A DNA stretch of 64,000 nt from Methylobacter marinus A45. Lineage in GTDB: Bacteria > Pseudomonadota > Gammaproteobacteria > Methylococcales > Methylomonadaceae. Below are positions 9,021-19,557 of this stretch, one piece after another. The notes under the pieces are model-generated. The model ran no database searches and had not been told where the DNA came from. It worked only from the letters and a program-made list of their open reading frames with translations. The first letter of the stretch is position 1. Every line of letters starts with the position of its first letter. The stretch lies in NCBI RefSeq assembly GCF_000383855.1, contig NZ_KB912877.1, forward strand, positions 776,516-840,515. The letters are read 5' to 3'. Made by a program: the position numbers and the translations under genes.

Positions 9021-10121
9021 TCAAACATCTCCTTCAACTTCGGCCAGTTTATTGCCGTCAAAGTCGCACATCAGCACCCGCAGGCGGAATTTGCCGGTGT
9101 AGCGTTGGCTCAAGGTGGCGATGACCCGCCGACCCAGGGCCGTATAAAATTCGCCAATCAGCCCCAGCGCTTCCATGCGCTCGCTGGCGTAGCGGGCCAT
9201 TTCCGACTGGCGGATGTCGGCGCAGACTTCCGCGGGCGCGCCGGTTTCGGCGGCAAGTTCCGCCAGTAATTCGGTGTCCACGGCGCTGCGGTTGGCGTGC
9301 GTGATGGTTTCGCCCTGGGCGATCTTGGTCAGCTTGCCGACCATGCCGCCGATCACTATCTGCCGGATTCCGCATGCAACGGCGGTATCGAGCGCGTATT
9401 TCAAAAAGTCGCCCATCTGCACGAAGCAGGCCGGCGCCAAATCGGGCAGTGCCTGCATGGCAAATTTTTCCGTGCGCCCGCCCGTGGTCAGCACCACGGT
9501 ATCCCGGCCCTGGCTGGCGGCCACTTCGATGCCCTGGATGACACTGGCCCGGAACGCCGCCGTGGAATACGGATGGACAATGCCTGTGGTGCCGAGGATG
9601 GAAATGCCGCCGACAATGCCGAGACGGTAATTGAGCGTTTTTTTCGCCATGTCCTCGCCGCCGGGCACGGAAATGGTCAGCTCAAGGCCCGCCCGCTCCA
9701 GCAAGGCGCCGGCCGCACTGCGCACATTGGCTTCGATGTTACGCCGCGGCACCGGATTGATGGCCGGCCCGCCTACCTCCAGGCCCAGGCCCTGCATAGT
9801 GATCGTGCCGACGCCTTCGCCGCCTTTCAGCAACACCACACCGGGCGCGTCCGGCAATAGCCGCACATCGGCGGTCAACGGCGCCTTGTCGGTGACATCG
9901 GGATCATCGCCGGCATCCTTGATAACGACAGCATGCGCCGCACTGCGGTCGCAGCGCCCGTCGCGGACTGCAAAGCGCACCCGCTGACCGTTGGGCAAAT
10001 CGCAATCGACCGCCTCGGGCACCGCGCCGTCCACCAGGCCCAGCACCGCCGCCCGTGCCGCCGCCGCGGAACAGGCGCCGGTGGTGTAGCCCTTGCGGGT
10101 GCCTTTGGCCTTTTTTTCCAT
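9021..10121 (-). CDS. cbiD: Cobalt-precorrin-5B C1-methyltransferase
   Basis: A 366-residue CbiD, the anaerobic-route enzyme methylating C1. The N-terminal family signature is GYTTGACSAAAARAA. KDAGDDPDVTDKA, GGEGVGTITMQGL and LGTTGIVHPYSTAAF follow, all hallmark CbiD stretches. It is full length and begins 9 bases after the cobH stop. Its presence, with CbiX and CbiG, marks this as the early-cobalt (anaerobic-type) pathway even though several neighbours carry Cob-style names. Confidence 0.95.
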   Translation of the reverse strand: MEKKAKGTRKGYTTGACSAAAARAAVLGLVDGAVPEAVDCDLPNGQRVRFAVRDGRCDRSAAHAVVIKDAGDDPDVTDKAPLTADVRLLPDAPGVVLLKGGEGVGTITMQGLGLEVGGPAINPVPRRNIEANVRSAAGALLERAGLELTISVPGGEDMAKKTLNYRLGIVGGISILGTTGIVHPYSTAAFRASVIQGIEVAASQGRDTVVLTTGGRTEKFAMQALPDLAPACFVQMGDFLKYALDTAVACGIRQIVIGGMVGKLTKIAQGETITHANRSAVDTELLAELAAETGAPAEVCADIRQSEMARYASERMEALGLIGEFYTALGRRVIATLSQRYTGKFRLRVLMCDFDGNKLAEVEGDV

Positions 10122-10129
10122 GCGCCAGA

Positions 10130-10798
10130 TCAGCCGGCCGCTTTTTGCCGCGCTTCGGCCAGCGCCAGCAAGGCGTGGATCGCGGCCACTACCAGGGTGG
10201 AGCCGCCTTTGCGCCCGTCAATGACCATCCAGGGCACCGCGTCAATTTCGCTCATTACCGCTTTGGATTCGGCGGCGGAAACGAACCCCACCGGCATTCC
10301 GATCACCAGCGCGGGTTTGATCTGCCCGTCGTTGATCATGCGCACCACTTCCAGCAGCGCGGTCGGCGCATTGCCGACCGCGACGATGCCGCCGTCCAGC
10401 AAATTCAGCCGCTGCGCCTTGCGCATGGCCTGCACGGCACGGGTGCTGTTTTCGGCTTTGGCCTGGGCGACCACATCCTCATCGGCGATGAATTGATGCG
10501 TGGCGACACCAAAGTAATCCAGGCGCGGTTTGGACAAGCCCACGCAGATCATTTCCACGTCGGCGACAATAGGCGCCCCCCGAATGATGGCCTGTAAACC
10601 GGCGGCCACCGCATCGGGATGGAAGCGGGTCAGGCCGTTGAATTCAAAATCCGCCGAGGCGTGGATCATGCGCCGCACCACTTGCCATTGCTGCTCGCTA
10701 TAGCTGTGCGGACCGGCCTCGTTGTCGACGATGGCAAACGAATCGTGTTCAATCCGGCGGCCGGCGTCGGTAAGCTGTTCGGTGACGATATTGTTCAT
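10130..10798 (-). CDS. cobH: Precorrin-8X methylmutase
   Basis: A 222-residue CbiC/CobH, which moves the methyl group from C11 to C12 to make (hydrogeno/cobalt) cobyrinate. Recognised by RRMIHASADFEFNGLTRFH, which carries the active-site histidine. DVEMICVGLSKPRLDYFG, GIVAVGNAPTALLEVVRMI and LVIGMPVGFVSAAESK also match. It ends 8 bases before cbiD and follows cbiX closely. Confidence 0.94.
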   Translation of the reverse strand: MNNIVTEQLTDAGRRIEHDSFAIVDNEAGPHSYSEQQWQVVRRMIHASADFEFNGLTRFHPDAVAAGLQAIIRGAPIVADVEMICVGLSKPRLDYFGVATHQFIADEDVVAQAKAENSTRAVQAMRKAQRLNLLDGGIVAVGNAPTALLEVVRMINDGQIKPALVIGMPVGFVSAAESKAVMSEIDAVPWMVIDGRKGGSTLVVAAIHALLALAEARQKAAG

Positions 10799-10809
10799 GG
10801 TGTAACCTG

Positions 10810-11661
10810 TTATGCGTGATGATGAGCGTGGTGGCCGTGATCAGCGGCGAATTCGCGGTATTTGCAGCCGTCACACTCCATCATGACCGGGGGCTGCGTA
10901 TGAGCGGCTTCATCGATGCGCCGTTCCAGCATGGCGTAAATTTCGTCCTCAAAGCCCAAATAATCGCCCTGGGCAAAACGGATGCGCGGATATTGGCTCT
11001 GCAAGCCCGCCATCTGGCGATGGATGCGCTCGATCAGCGTACCGGTGAACAGATAGTACGGCAGCACCACAATCTGCCGCATTTCCAGCCTGGCCTGGCG
11101 TTGCACCATCGATTCCAGGCGCGGATGGGTGATGCCGGTAAAGGCAATATCGACCATCGGGTGCTCGCCGTCTTCGTACAGCCAGCGCGCCATTTTGGCC
11201 ACTTCGCCGTTGGCGACCCGGTCCGAAGAGCCGCGGCCCAGCAGAATGACGCCGGTGTTGCGCGGGTCGGGCATGTCCAGGCTGGTCATGGCTTTGCGCA
11301 GATTGCGCTTGAGAATAGCCAGAATGTCCTCGCTGGCGCCCAGGTGGCGGCAATAGATAAACTCAACCTCCGGATGCCGCAGCCGGGCATGCTCGATATG
11401 CTCGGGGATCTCCATCTTGACGTGGCCGGCGGCATTGAGAATCAACGGCACCACGACGACCTGCCCCCCGTGTCGGGCCGCGCGATCCAGACCTTCGTCA
11501 ATCAGCACTTCGGCAAATTCGATAAAGCAGACTTCCAGGCGCCGTTGCGGTTGGCGGGCACGCCATTGATCGGCAAAGGCCTCGACTTCGAGATTGCCGG
11601 ACGTCTCGCGCGAGCCGTGTCCGATCAATAAAATGGTTTGCTGATTCATATCCTGTCTCAT
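10810..11661 (-). CDS. cbiX: Sirohydrochlorin cobaltochelatase, long form
   Basis: A 283-residue double-domain CbiX that inserts cobalt into sirohydrochlorin. The first half has LLIGHGSRETSGN and VVVVPLILNAAGHVKMEIP, with the catalytic histidines. The second half repeats the fold (VILLGRGSSDRVANGEVA). The C-terminus has CDGCKYREFAADHGHHAHHHA, a Cys/His-rich tail expected to bind metal. ATG 11661 overlaps the cobM stop (ATGA); ATG 11649 is a possible shorter start. An earlier frame to 11799 lies within cobM. Confidence 0.92.
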   Translation of the reverse strand: MRQDMNQQTILLIGHGSRETSGNLEVEAFADQWRARQPQRRLEVCFIEFAEVLIDEGLDRAARHGGQVVVVPLILNAAGHVKMEIPEHIEHARLRHPEVEFIYCRHLGASEDILAILKRNLRKAMTSLDMPDPRNTGVILLGRGSSDRVANGEVAKMARWLYEDGEHPMVDIAFTGITHPRLESMVQRQARLEMRQIVVLPYYLFTGTLIERIHRQMAGLQSQYPRIRFAQGDYLGFEDEIYAMLERRIDEAAHTQPPVMMECDGCKYREFAADHGHHAHHHA

Positions 11662-12467
11662 GGTTTGACGGCCTTGCGGAAACGATGCGAAAACCCGGCA
11701 TCGTAGAGTTTTGAATGCCGGATCTCCGGCCAATGGCGGGCGCCCAGTGCCGGGCTGGCAATGATCATCGCCTGGCTGTTGATCTTTTCGGCGCGGCACT
11801 TTTCGCGAATGTCCTTAAGCGTGCCGCGGACGATCTTTTCTTCATGCGGCCAGCTGGCTTTTTGCACCACCAGGATCGGCGCTTCTTCGTCCCAGCCTGC
11901 GGCAAGCAAAGCCCGTTGCACATCCGACAGCAGGGTGATGGATAAAAAGATGCATAGCGTGGTGTGATGCGAAGCCAGGGATTCCAGATCCTCGCCTGCC
12001 GGCATCGGCGTGCGTCCGGCCACACGGGTGAGGATCACCGTCTGCGTCACCTCGGGCAGGGTCAGCGTTTCGCCAGCCGCGGCGGCAGAAGCCATCGCCG
12101 AAGACACTCCCGGCACTACGGCCCAGGGAATACCCGCCGCATCGAGCGGCTGTACCATTTCGACCAGTGCGCCATACAGCCCGGGATCGCCGGTTTGCAA
12201 CCGTACCACGGTTTTATGCTGCCGCGCCTGCTCTATCAACCAGCCAGTAATTTCCTCCAGGGTCATGTCTTTCGAGTCGCGGACCAGGCAGGTAGCCGGG
12301 GCGTAAAGGGTAGCGGCCTCATTGACCAGGGAGCCGGCGTAGAGCACGGCGCCGGCCTGCCGCAGCAGGCGCTGGCCTTTGACGGTAATGAGCTCCGGGT
12401 CGCCGGGGCCTGCGCCGACGAACCAGACCTGGCCAGTGGCGCCTTCGGTGTTATTGGAAAGAGTCAT
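11658..12467 (-). CDS. cobM: Precorrin-4 C11-methyltransferase
   Basis: A 269-residue CobM/CbiF. It has the SAM-site motif VWFVGAGPGDPELITVKG, LYAGSLVNEAATLYAP, VVRLQTGDPGLYGAL and VVPGVSSAMASAAAAGETLTLP. It methylates C11 of (cobalt-)precorrin-4. The start overlaps the cbtA stop by 4 bases and the stop overlaps the cbiX start, so expression is coupled. Confidence 0.94.
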   Translation of the reverse strand: MTLSNNTEGATGQVWFVGAGPGDPELITVKGQRLLRQAGAVLYAGSLVNEAATLYAPATCLVRDSKDMTLEEITGWLIEQARQHKTVVRLQTGDPGLYGALVEMVQPLDAAGIPWAVVPGVSSAMASAAAAGETLTLPEVTQTVILTRVAGRTPMPAGEDLESLASHHTTLCIFLSITLLSDVQRALLAAGWDEEAPILVVQKASWPHEEKIVRGTLKDIREKCRAEKINSQAMIIASPALGARHWPEIRHSKLYDAGFSHRFRKAVKP

Positions 12468-13156
12468 TCGCTTCTGCCTTGCAAACGGTTAAAGATCAGT
12501 GCCGAGAGCACGCCCAATACCATCCAGAACGCCGCGTTACTGAGCGCGCTGGCCCAGCGGAACTGGTTTTGCAACAGCGCCGGCGCCAGGCTTTCATCCA
12601 CTTCAGGCTGCGGCGCACCCAGCAGATGCGGTATCAGCAACAGCAGCACGCCGGCCATCCTTAGCGGCCAGTTGTCCTGTAGAAAAACCAGCCCAAGCCC
12701 GCCCGCGGTCGCCACCACCGTACCCAGCCACCAGTATTGCCTTACCATCAGATCCGCGGCTGTCGTGCCCGGCAGGTCCGGCGGCAGCCCTATGGCCGGG
12801 GCGGCAAAAAATACCGCGTAGCCGGCCAATCCCCAGGCCAGGCCCCGCCCTATTCCAGGCGGCTTTCGCAGTGAGTAAGCCCCCGTCAGCATCAGCGCAA
12901 AGCCGATGGCCATCACTATATTGCTGCCGGCCGTTGATAAGGTCCGCTGCCAGCCGTCTTCCGGTTGCCAGGCCAGTTCATCGAGCCCAGGGTCGATAGC
13001 ATGCTCATGATGAACCGCTTCAGCGGCAACTTCATAGGTTTCGGCCTGAAGAATCAACGGCGTCACCCAGAAAATCTGCAGCATGGACAGCAGCAGCGCC
13101 GCGACAATACCGGCCGGTAGCGCGGAAAATACAATATGTTTGAACGTGCCGGGCAT
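12464..13156 (-). CDS. cbtA: Cobalt transporter subunit CbtA
   Basis: A 230-residue inner-membrane protein with about five hydrophobic segments (near 9-33, 83-98, 106-125, 145-165 and 200-225). It matches the CbtA family: an early His-bearing loop (EAVHHEHAIDPGL) and a conserved AWGLAGYAVFFAAPAIGLPP stretch. CbtA works with the short CbtB encoded just upstream as a putative cobalt importer under B12 control. ATG 13156 overlaps the cbtB stop (TGATG). A start at 13165 would add three residues. Confidence 0.9.
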   Translation of the reverse strand: MPGTFKHIVFSALPAGIVAALLLSMLQIFWVTPLILQAETYEVAAEAVHHEHAIDPGLDELAWQPEDGWQRTLSTAGSNIVMAIGFALMLTGAYSLRKPPGIGRGLAWGLAGYAVFFAAPAIGLPPDLPGTTAADLMVRQYWWLGTVVATAGGLGLVFLQDNWPLRMAGVLLLLIPHLLGAPQPEVDESLAPALLQNQFRWASALSNAAFWMVLGVLSALIFNRLQGRSE

Positions 13157-13335
13157 CAGTGGCAAGGAAAGCCGGTAGCATGGCGGGTATCGTGGGTCGC
13201 GTTATGCACTTCGGCAATCGGGGCAAAGCCAACAACCAGCAGCAGGGCAAAGCCCAGCATAATCGCTGATAAGGCGGGAATCAGGCGTGTGGTTGTCAGG
13301 CGAAGCGTCTGGCTTGAATGGGGTTCAGCGAGCAT
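13156..13335 (-). CDS. cbtB: Cobalt transporter subunit CbtB (short)
   Basis: A 59-residue single-span membrane protein found by reading the gap between cbtA and the riboswitch. It starts MLAEPHSSQTLRL, has one hydrophobic helix around residues 18-41, and ends with the histidine pattern EVHNATHDTRHATGFPCH. This matches CbtB, whose C-terminal histidines are thought to capture cobalt. The ribosome binding site AGGAAA lies about 8 bases before ATG 13335. First gene of the cobalamin operon, directly downstream of the riboswitch. Confidence 0.88.
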   Translation of the reverse strand: MLAEPHSSQTLRLTTTRLIPALSAIMLGFALLLVVGFAPIAEVHNATHDTRHATGFPCH

Positions 13336-13446
13336 GTCGGGTTTCCTAATAAAGTAAGGGATGGGAGCCGACTGCTATCTTGGGAAAACACGTACGCGTA
13401 ATACAGCCCGGGCTGCGTCACTGGCATACGGCTCCCCTCCGGAGTC

Positions 13447-13648
13447 GGTGTCCTTCATATGATCAGGCCGGCCTTCTGGCTTGCCGTCATCTGTATCGAC
13501 CCGCCTTCCCGTTCCTAACGTACAGTGGCATAGAGGTGATACATCAGGCTTACAGCAGCGGGGGCTGCGCCGGATTTGACCGAACCTGAGGCCAATCGCA
13601 CCGGACTTTCCGTTTCACCCTGGCGCGCGGACCGCGCGCCAGGGCACC
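13447..13648 (-). promoter_or_regulatory. Cobalamin riboswitch
   Basis: Read on the minus strand, the conserved parts appear in order. First comes GGTGCC at the 5' end, then a GC-rich P2 hairpin (13618-13644, 13-bp perfect arms) and TGAAACGGAAAGTCCGGTG. The core GCAGCCCCCGCTGCTGTAAG follows, then ATGCCACTG, GGGAAGGCG and the B12 box AAGCCAGAAGGCCGGCCTG. GGACACC at 13453-13447 can close P1. The downstream leader (13336-13446) can form a long-range pairing between GGGAGCCG and CGGCTCCC, a candidate expression platform in front of the cbtB ribosome binding site. Vitamin B12 should switch the whole operon off. Confidence 0.93.
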
Positions 13649-13686
13649 TAATCATTGCGGCAAGTATAAACCAATCCGATTGAAAA

Positions 13687-13875
13687 CTGAATCTGGCGCG
13701 CTGACACAAACGCTGACGGCTGTCGAATGCTGGGTCAGCGATAACGGCGCGGGTATTCCCGAAGATCGCCTTACCGTCATCTTCGACAAGCTGGAAACCG
13801 ATCCGGAAAAAGAGGGAGAGTAAGCAAGGCATCGGCTCGACCTTCCGGTTCACGCTTCCCGGCCAGACGCATTAG
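13687..13875 (+). pseudogene. Histidine kinase ATPase-domain remnant
   Basis: The plus strand reads VECWVSDNGAGIPEDRL and then TVIFDKLETDPEKEGE before a stop. In the next frame it continues KQGIGSTFRFTLPGQTH and stops. These are the N/G1 box and the C-terminal end of a HATPase_c domain, with the region between them deleted and a frame change near 13820. No start or upstream sensor part is present, so this is a decayed fragment. Confidence 0.7.
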
Positions 13876-14015
13876 CGGCGCCAGTCTGAAGGATCTTGCT
13901 AATCAGGCTGCGGCGGTGTTAGTCTTGCCGGCTCTATTCACCCAAAACCAGCCATACCGATGAATATTCATGCATCAGTCTTGCGAAACCGTCATCCAGG
14001 GTTGTACTTAAGCTG

Positions 14016-14609
14016 ATGGCCCCGATTGTCGGCATACTGCTGGCCGCCGGAGCCAGCCGGCGCTTTGGCGCCGACAAACTGAGCCATCTGTTGCCCGATG
14101 GCGACCTGGTTGCAGTGCGTGCCTGCCGCAACTTGTTGGCCGGCACCGATGCGGTGCTGGCGGTGGTCCGCCCCGGCAGCGAGGCATTGGCGGCCCGACT
14201 GCGGGCCGAAGGCGCGGCGGTTCAGATCTGCGTCGATGCCGATCAAGGGATGGGCGCGAGCCTGGCTTGTGGCGTTCGCGCCCGACCGGAAGCCGCGGGC
14301 TGGCTGGTCGCGCTGGCGGACATGCCGTGGATAGCGTCCGCGACCATCCAAAGCGTGGCCGATGCGCTACGCTCGGGCGCCCGGATCGCGGCGCCGTGCT
14401 GGCAAGGCCGGCGCGGGCATCCGGTAGGCTTTTCACCGGTCTTGGGCCCGAACCTGGCGGCATTGAACGGCGACACCGGCGCGAAAACGGTGATTCAGGC
14501 CCATCTGGAACAGCTCCGCCTTATCGACTGCGATGACCCGGGCGTGCTTCGGGACATCGACAGACCGGAGGATGTGGACATCCGGACAGAAATAGGGACA
14601 TCATCATGA
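14016..14609 (+). CDS. mocA: MobA-like nucleotidyltransferase (molybdenum cofactor cytidylyltransferase type)
   Basis: A 197-residue protein with the MobA/MocA fold: GILLAAGASRRFGADKL binds the nucleotide, followed by DADQGMGASLACGVRA, the metal site LVALADMPWI and CWQGRRGHPVGFS. Members next to xdhC attach CMP to molybdopterin, making the cofactor form used by xanthine dehydrogenase-family enzymes. It overlaps xdhC by 4 bases and starts a four-gene molybdoenzyme cluster. The nucleotide (CTP versus GTP) is inferred from the neighbours. Confidence 0.85.
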   Translation: MAPIVGILLAAGASRRFGADKLSHLLPDGDLVAVRACRNLLAGTDAVLAVVRPGSEALAARLRAEGAAVQICVDADQGMGASLACGVRARPEAAGWLVALADMPWIASATIQSVADALRSGARIAAPCWQGRRGHPVGFSPVLGPNLAALNGDTGAKTVIQAHLEQLRLIDCDDPGVLRDIDRPEDVDIRTEIGTSS

Positions 14610-15403
14610 GCCGGGACCTTCTCAACCTTCAGCTGGAACTGCACGAAGCGCGCCGCCCTTATGCGCTGGCCACGGTAGTGGAAATACTGGGCTCATCCTC
14701 GGCCAAACCGGCCTCCAAGGCGCTGATCGACCTGTCGGGCAAGGTGATTGCCGGCTGGGTGGGCGGCGGCTGCGCGCAGTCCATGGTGTCCGGGACAGCG
14801 CTTGAGTGCCTTGATACAGGAGAACCCCGCGTGATCGAAATTGACCTGAACGATGAAGTGTTCGGCGCCGGCATGCCTTGCGGCGGCAGCATGCGCGTGT
14901 ATGTCGAACCGGTCTTACCCAAGCCCCTGCTCTGGCTGATGGGACACGGGCGCATCGTGGAAAGCCTTTGCGAATTCGCCCAGCGCTTAGGCTTCGATGT
15001 GATCGTCAACGACCCGCAGGCCACCGTCGAGCGCTTTCCCACGGCCCTGCGCGTGATCAGCGACGACAGCCGCTATCAGCAATTGCAGCCGCAAACGGGC
15101 GATTTCGTGGTCATCGCCACGCATCACAAGGGCGATTACGACTCCCTGACCCGTGCGCTGCAATCGGAAGCCTTGTATATATCGCTGGTCGCCAGCCGCA
15201 AGCGCGCCAAACTGGTACTGGAGCGATTGCGCCAAGAGGGCTGCCCCGAGACCCGCCTCGCCAGGGTACGGGCGCCTGCCGGACTGAACCTGGGCGCGAA
15301 GCTGCCGGAAGAGATCGCCTTGTCCATCGTCAGCGAAATGGTGCTGGTAAGGCGGGGCGGCTGCGGCGAGCCATTGAGCAAAACACTGCCGGCGACGGAC
15401 TAA
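14606..15403 (+). CDS. xdhC: XdhC/CoxI family molybdoenzyme maturation factor
   Basis: A 265-residue XdhC/CoxI protein. The N-terminal part has ATVVEILGSSSAKPASKALI and GWVGGGCAQSMV. The C-terminal Rossmann-like part has LLWLMGHGRIVESLCEFA, VIATHHKGDYDSL and SLVASRKRAKLVLERL. XdhC binds Mo cofactor and promotes its sulfuration and insertion into the hydroxylase. Translation is coupled to the upstream mocA-like gene. It ends 140 bases before the small subunit gene. Confidence 0.9.
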   Translation: MSRDLLNLQLELHEARRPYALATVVEILGSSSAKPASKALIDLSGKVIAGWVGGGCAQSMVSGTALECLDTGEPRVIEIDLNDEVFGAGMPCGGSMRVYVEPVLPKPLLWLMGHGRIVESLCEFAQRLGFDVIVNDPQATVERFPTALRVISDDSRYQQLQPQTGDFVVIATHHKGDYDSLTRALQSEALYISLVASRKRAKLVLERLRQEGCPETRLARVRAPAGLNLGAKLPEEIALSIVSEMVLVRRGGCGEPLSKTLPATD

Positions 15404-15543
15404 GTAACAGGCGGATTCCGCCACAAGCCGCCGCTTAGGCGCCTTTACGCTCCGATGAAGCCTGTGTAGAATTCCGGCCAACACGCAGCCGATACCTAAG
15501 GCCGGCACCTTGCATTTTTAACGACTCGAGGGAGAAATGCCCC

Positions 15544-16010
15544 ATGACCACGCTCAATATCAACGGCAAGCCCCATCAGGTCGACTTGCCGGCGGACACC
15601 CCCCTGCTCTGGGCCCTGCGCGACCATCTGGGCCTGACCGGCACCAAGTTCGGTTGCGGCATGGCTTTGTGCGGCGCCTGCACGGTGCATCTCGACGGTG
15701 AACCCACGCGCGCCTGCGTGACGCCCATCTCGGCCGCCATCGACAAAAAAATCGTTACCATCGAAGCCATCGACCAGGATGCGACCGGGAAGAAAGTCCA
15801 GGAGGCTTGGCTGGCGCTGGGCGTGCCGCAATGCGGTTATTGCCAGCCCGGCCAGGTCATGGCGGCCACGGCCCTGCTCAAACAAAAACCCCAACCCACC
15901 GATGCCGATATCGATGCGGCCATGAGCGGCAATATCTGCCGGTGCGGCACCTATCCCCGCATACGCGCCGCCATCAAACAGGTTGCCGGACTGAAGAAGG
16001 AGACCAAGTC

Positions 16011-16014
<4 letters not shown>
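15544..16014 (+). CDS. Molybdenum hydroxylase 2Fe-2S subunit
   Basis: A 156-residue small subunit with two [2Fe-2S] clusters. The plant-type site is [17 protein letters not shown] plus the later CV. The helical-domain site is [10 protein letters not shown] and [11 protein letters not shown]. It passes electrons from the Mo site in the large subunit. It resembles IorA-type subunits of isoquinoline/aldehyde oxidoreductases. The ribosome binding site GAGGGAG precedes ATG 15544, and the stop overlaps the large subunit start (ATGA). Confidence 0.92.
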
Positions 16015-18344
<2,330 letters not shown>

Positions 18345-18615
18345 TCGCTTCCTGATCCTGCCGGCTGCGCCGGCAGGTCTGTTCCATGCCCCCATTTTGG
18401 CCCCGACACAGCTAGACCGTAATGATACGGATGGCAATTCGGCCGGAAACATGAATAATCATCATTGCAAAGATAGCGGAAATCTTACCCGGATCAGTGT
18501 CAATGATTCACCATGCATCGACACGATCTGCCCGCTGCCGTATGTCATCGGCAGCCGATTACTCAGCACATGAGGGATGGATAATTCTCACACTCACAGA
18601 TAAGGAGGACGACCC

Positions 18616-18894
18616 ATGCATGTTCAACCGCCTGAGAGTGACCACCCGCCAGGAACTTTCTGCGAAAGGACGGCGGAAGCAATCAAATCCTTAAAGCAAG
18701 AAATCGAAACCAGGACGCGCGAAATTGAAAACCAGAAACAGCAACTTACTGAGCTGAAAGCCCAGCCCAGTCCAGATGCTGACCGCATCCTGGAGATCAA
18801 TAGTCTAGTGCGAGAGTTGGAGGATGAACTGGAAACGAACCAGGAGGAACTGACCGTGCTCGAGGAAGAATTTAATGAGGAATGCTTGCCGTAA
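18616..18894 (+). CDS. Small coiled-coil protein of unknown function
   Basis: A 92-residue acidic protein preceded by a near-ideal ribosome binding site (TAAGGAGG, about 7 bases before ATG). From residue 20 onward it is almost entirely charged heptads: SLKQEIETRTREIENQKQQL, then a break at PSPDADR, then LVRELEDELETNQEEL. This predicts a two-helix coiled coil with no membrane segment or catalytic motif. No family recognised. It stands alone between the molybdoenzyme cluster and repeat DNA. Confidence 0.7.
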   Translation: MHVQPPESDHPPGTFCERTAEAIKSLKQEIETRTREIENQKQQLTELKAQPSPDADRILEINSLVRELEDELETNQEELTVLEEEFNEECLP

Positions 18895-18938
18895 AATCTG
18901 GCCGTATTGGCAAATACCCTCTGCTATCCCTTCGGGCT

Positions 18939-19024
18939 CGTGGGAGCGATGTCTTTATGCCATTTGGATATAACATCGCGATCTAAAATCGCCCGGCAAG
19001 TCGCGATGTAGGCATCGCTCCCAC
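18939..19024. repeat. Intergenic inverted repeat (GTGGGAGCGATG arms)
   Basis: The arm GTGGGAGCGATG near 18940 is matched by CATCGCTCCCAC near 19012-19023, with an inner GCGAT/ATCGC pairing. It could form a stem-loop in RNA or DNA. It belongs to a different family from the TGCGAATTC palindromes. The flanking bases 18895-19267 show no other gene. Confidence 0.65.
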
Positions 19025-19267
19025 CCATCGTGACCCGCATTAAAACCATGTCATTATTCAATGCAGAGTCCTGAGGGCGGCTTTGAAAGGCTGGGTGAAC
19101 AATGCCCGGCGCGGCGGACGGCATAACCGTCTGTCTATGCGTAACATCGGATATTGAGGCTTTTTACAGCCGCGACTGACCGCACTCGGCCAATGGCTAT
19201 TTAACGCCCCTCGCCTCCTTTCGCGCCCAACCCGGCATCGAACAGAGCCTCATCAGGTCCCGCCAGC

Positions 19268-19515
19268 CATGACGATCGCGCGATCGAGCGCGTCAATGAA
19301 TGGCCGAGCAAAATGCCGGCCGCCTGCCGCCTCGACCTATCCCAACGCGTGGAAGTTACCATGTCGCGCTATGTCCGGCTATAATACAGGCACTCGATCC
19401 CGCAACGCGTGCTCGGCCATATCATATCAGTCCAAACCTTGCAAAACCGGCGCGAGAAATGCCCGGAATTGCTTAACAAACGCGTTTGTAATCAGACGGG
19501 ACTTGATATTTTCCT
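19268..19515 (+). pseudogene. Transposase C-terminal remnant (IS481/IS3-type integrase)
   Basis: One reading frame gives VNEWPSKMPAACRLDLSQRV, MSRYVRL, a stop, then YRHSIPQRVLGHIISVQTLQ and CPELLNKRVCNQTGLDI. The YN.. IPQ.ALGH..P.QAL and NQTGLDI pattern is the usual end of DDE integrase-type transposases. There is an in-frame stop, no N-terminal catalytic part and no visible inverted repeats, so it is a dead fragment. Confidence 0.6.
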
Positions 19516-19557
19516 AACCCCGAAATCTTGTCAAATGCACATAGGAGCAGCCGCAGG

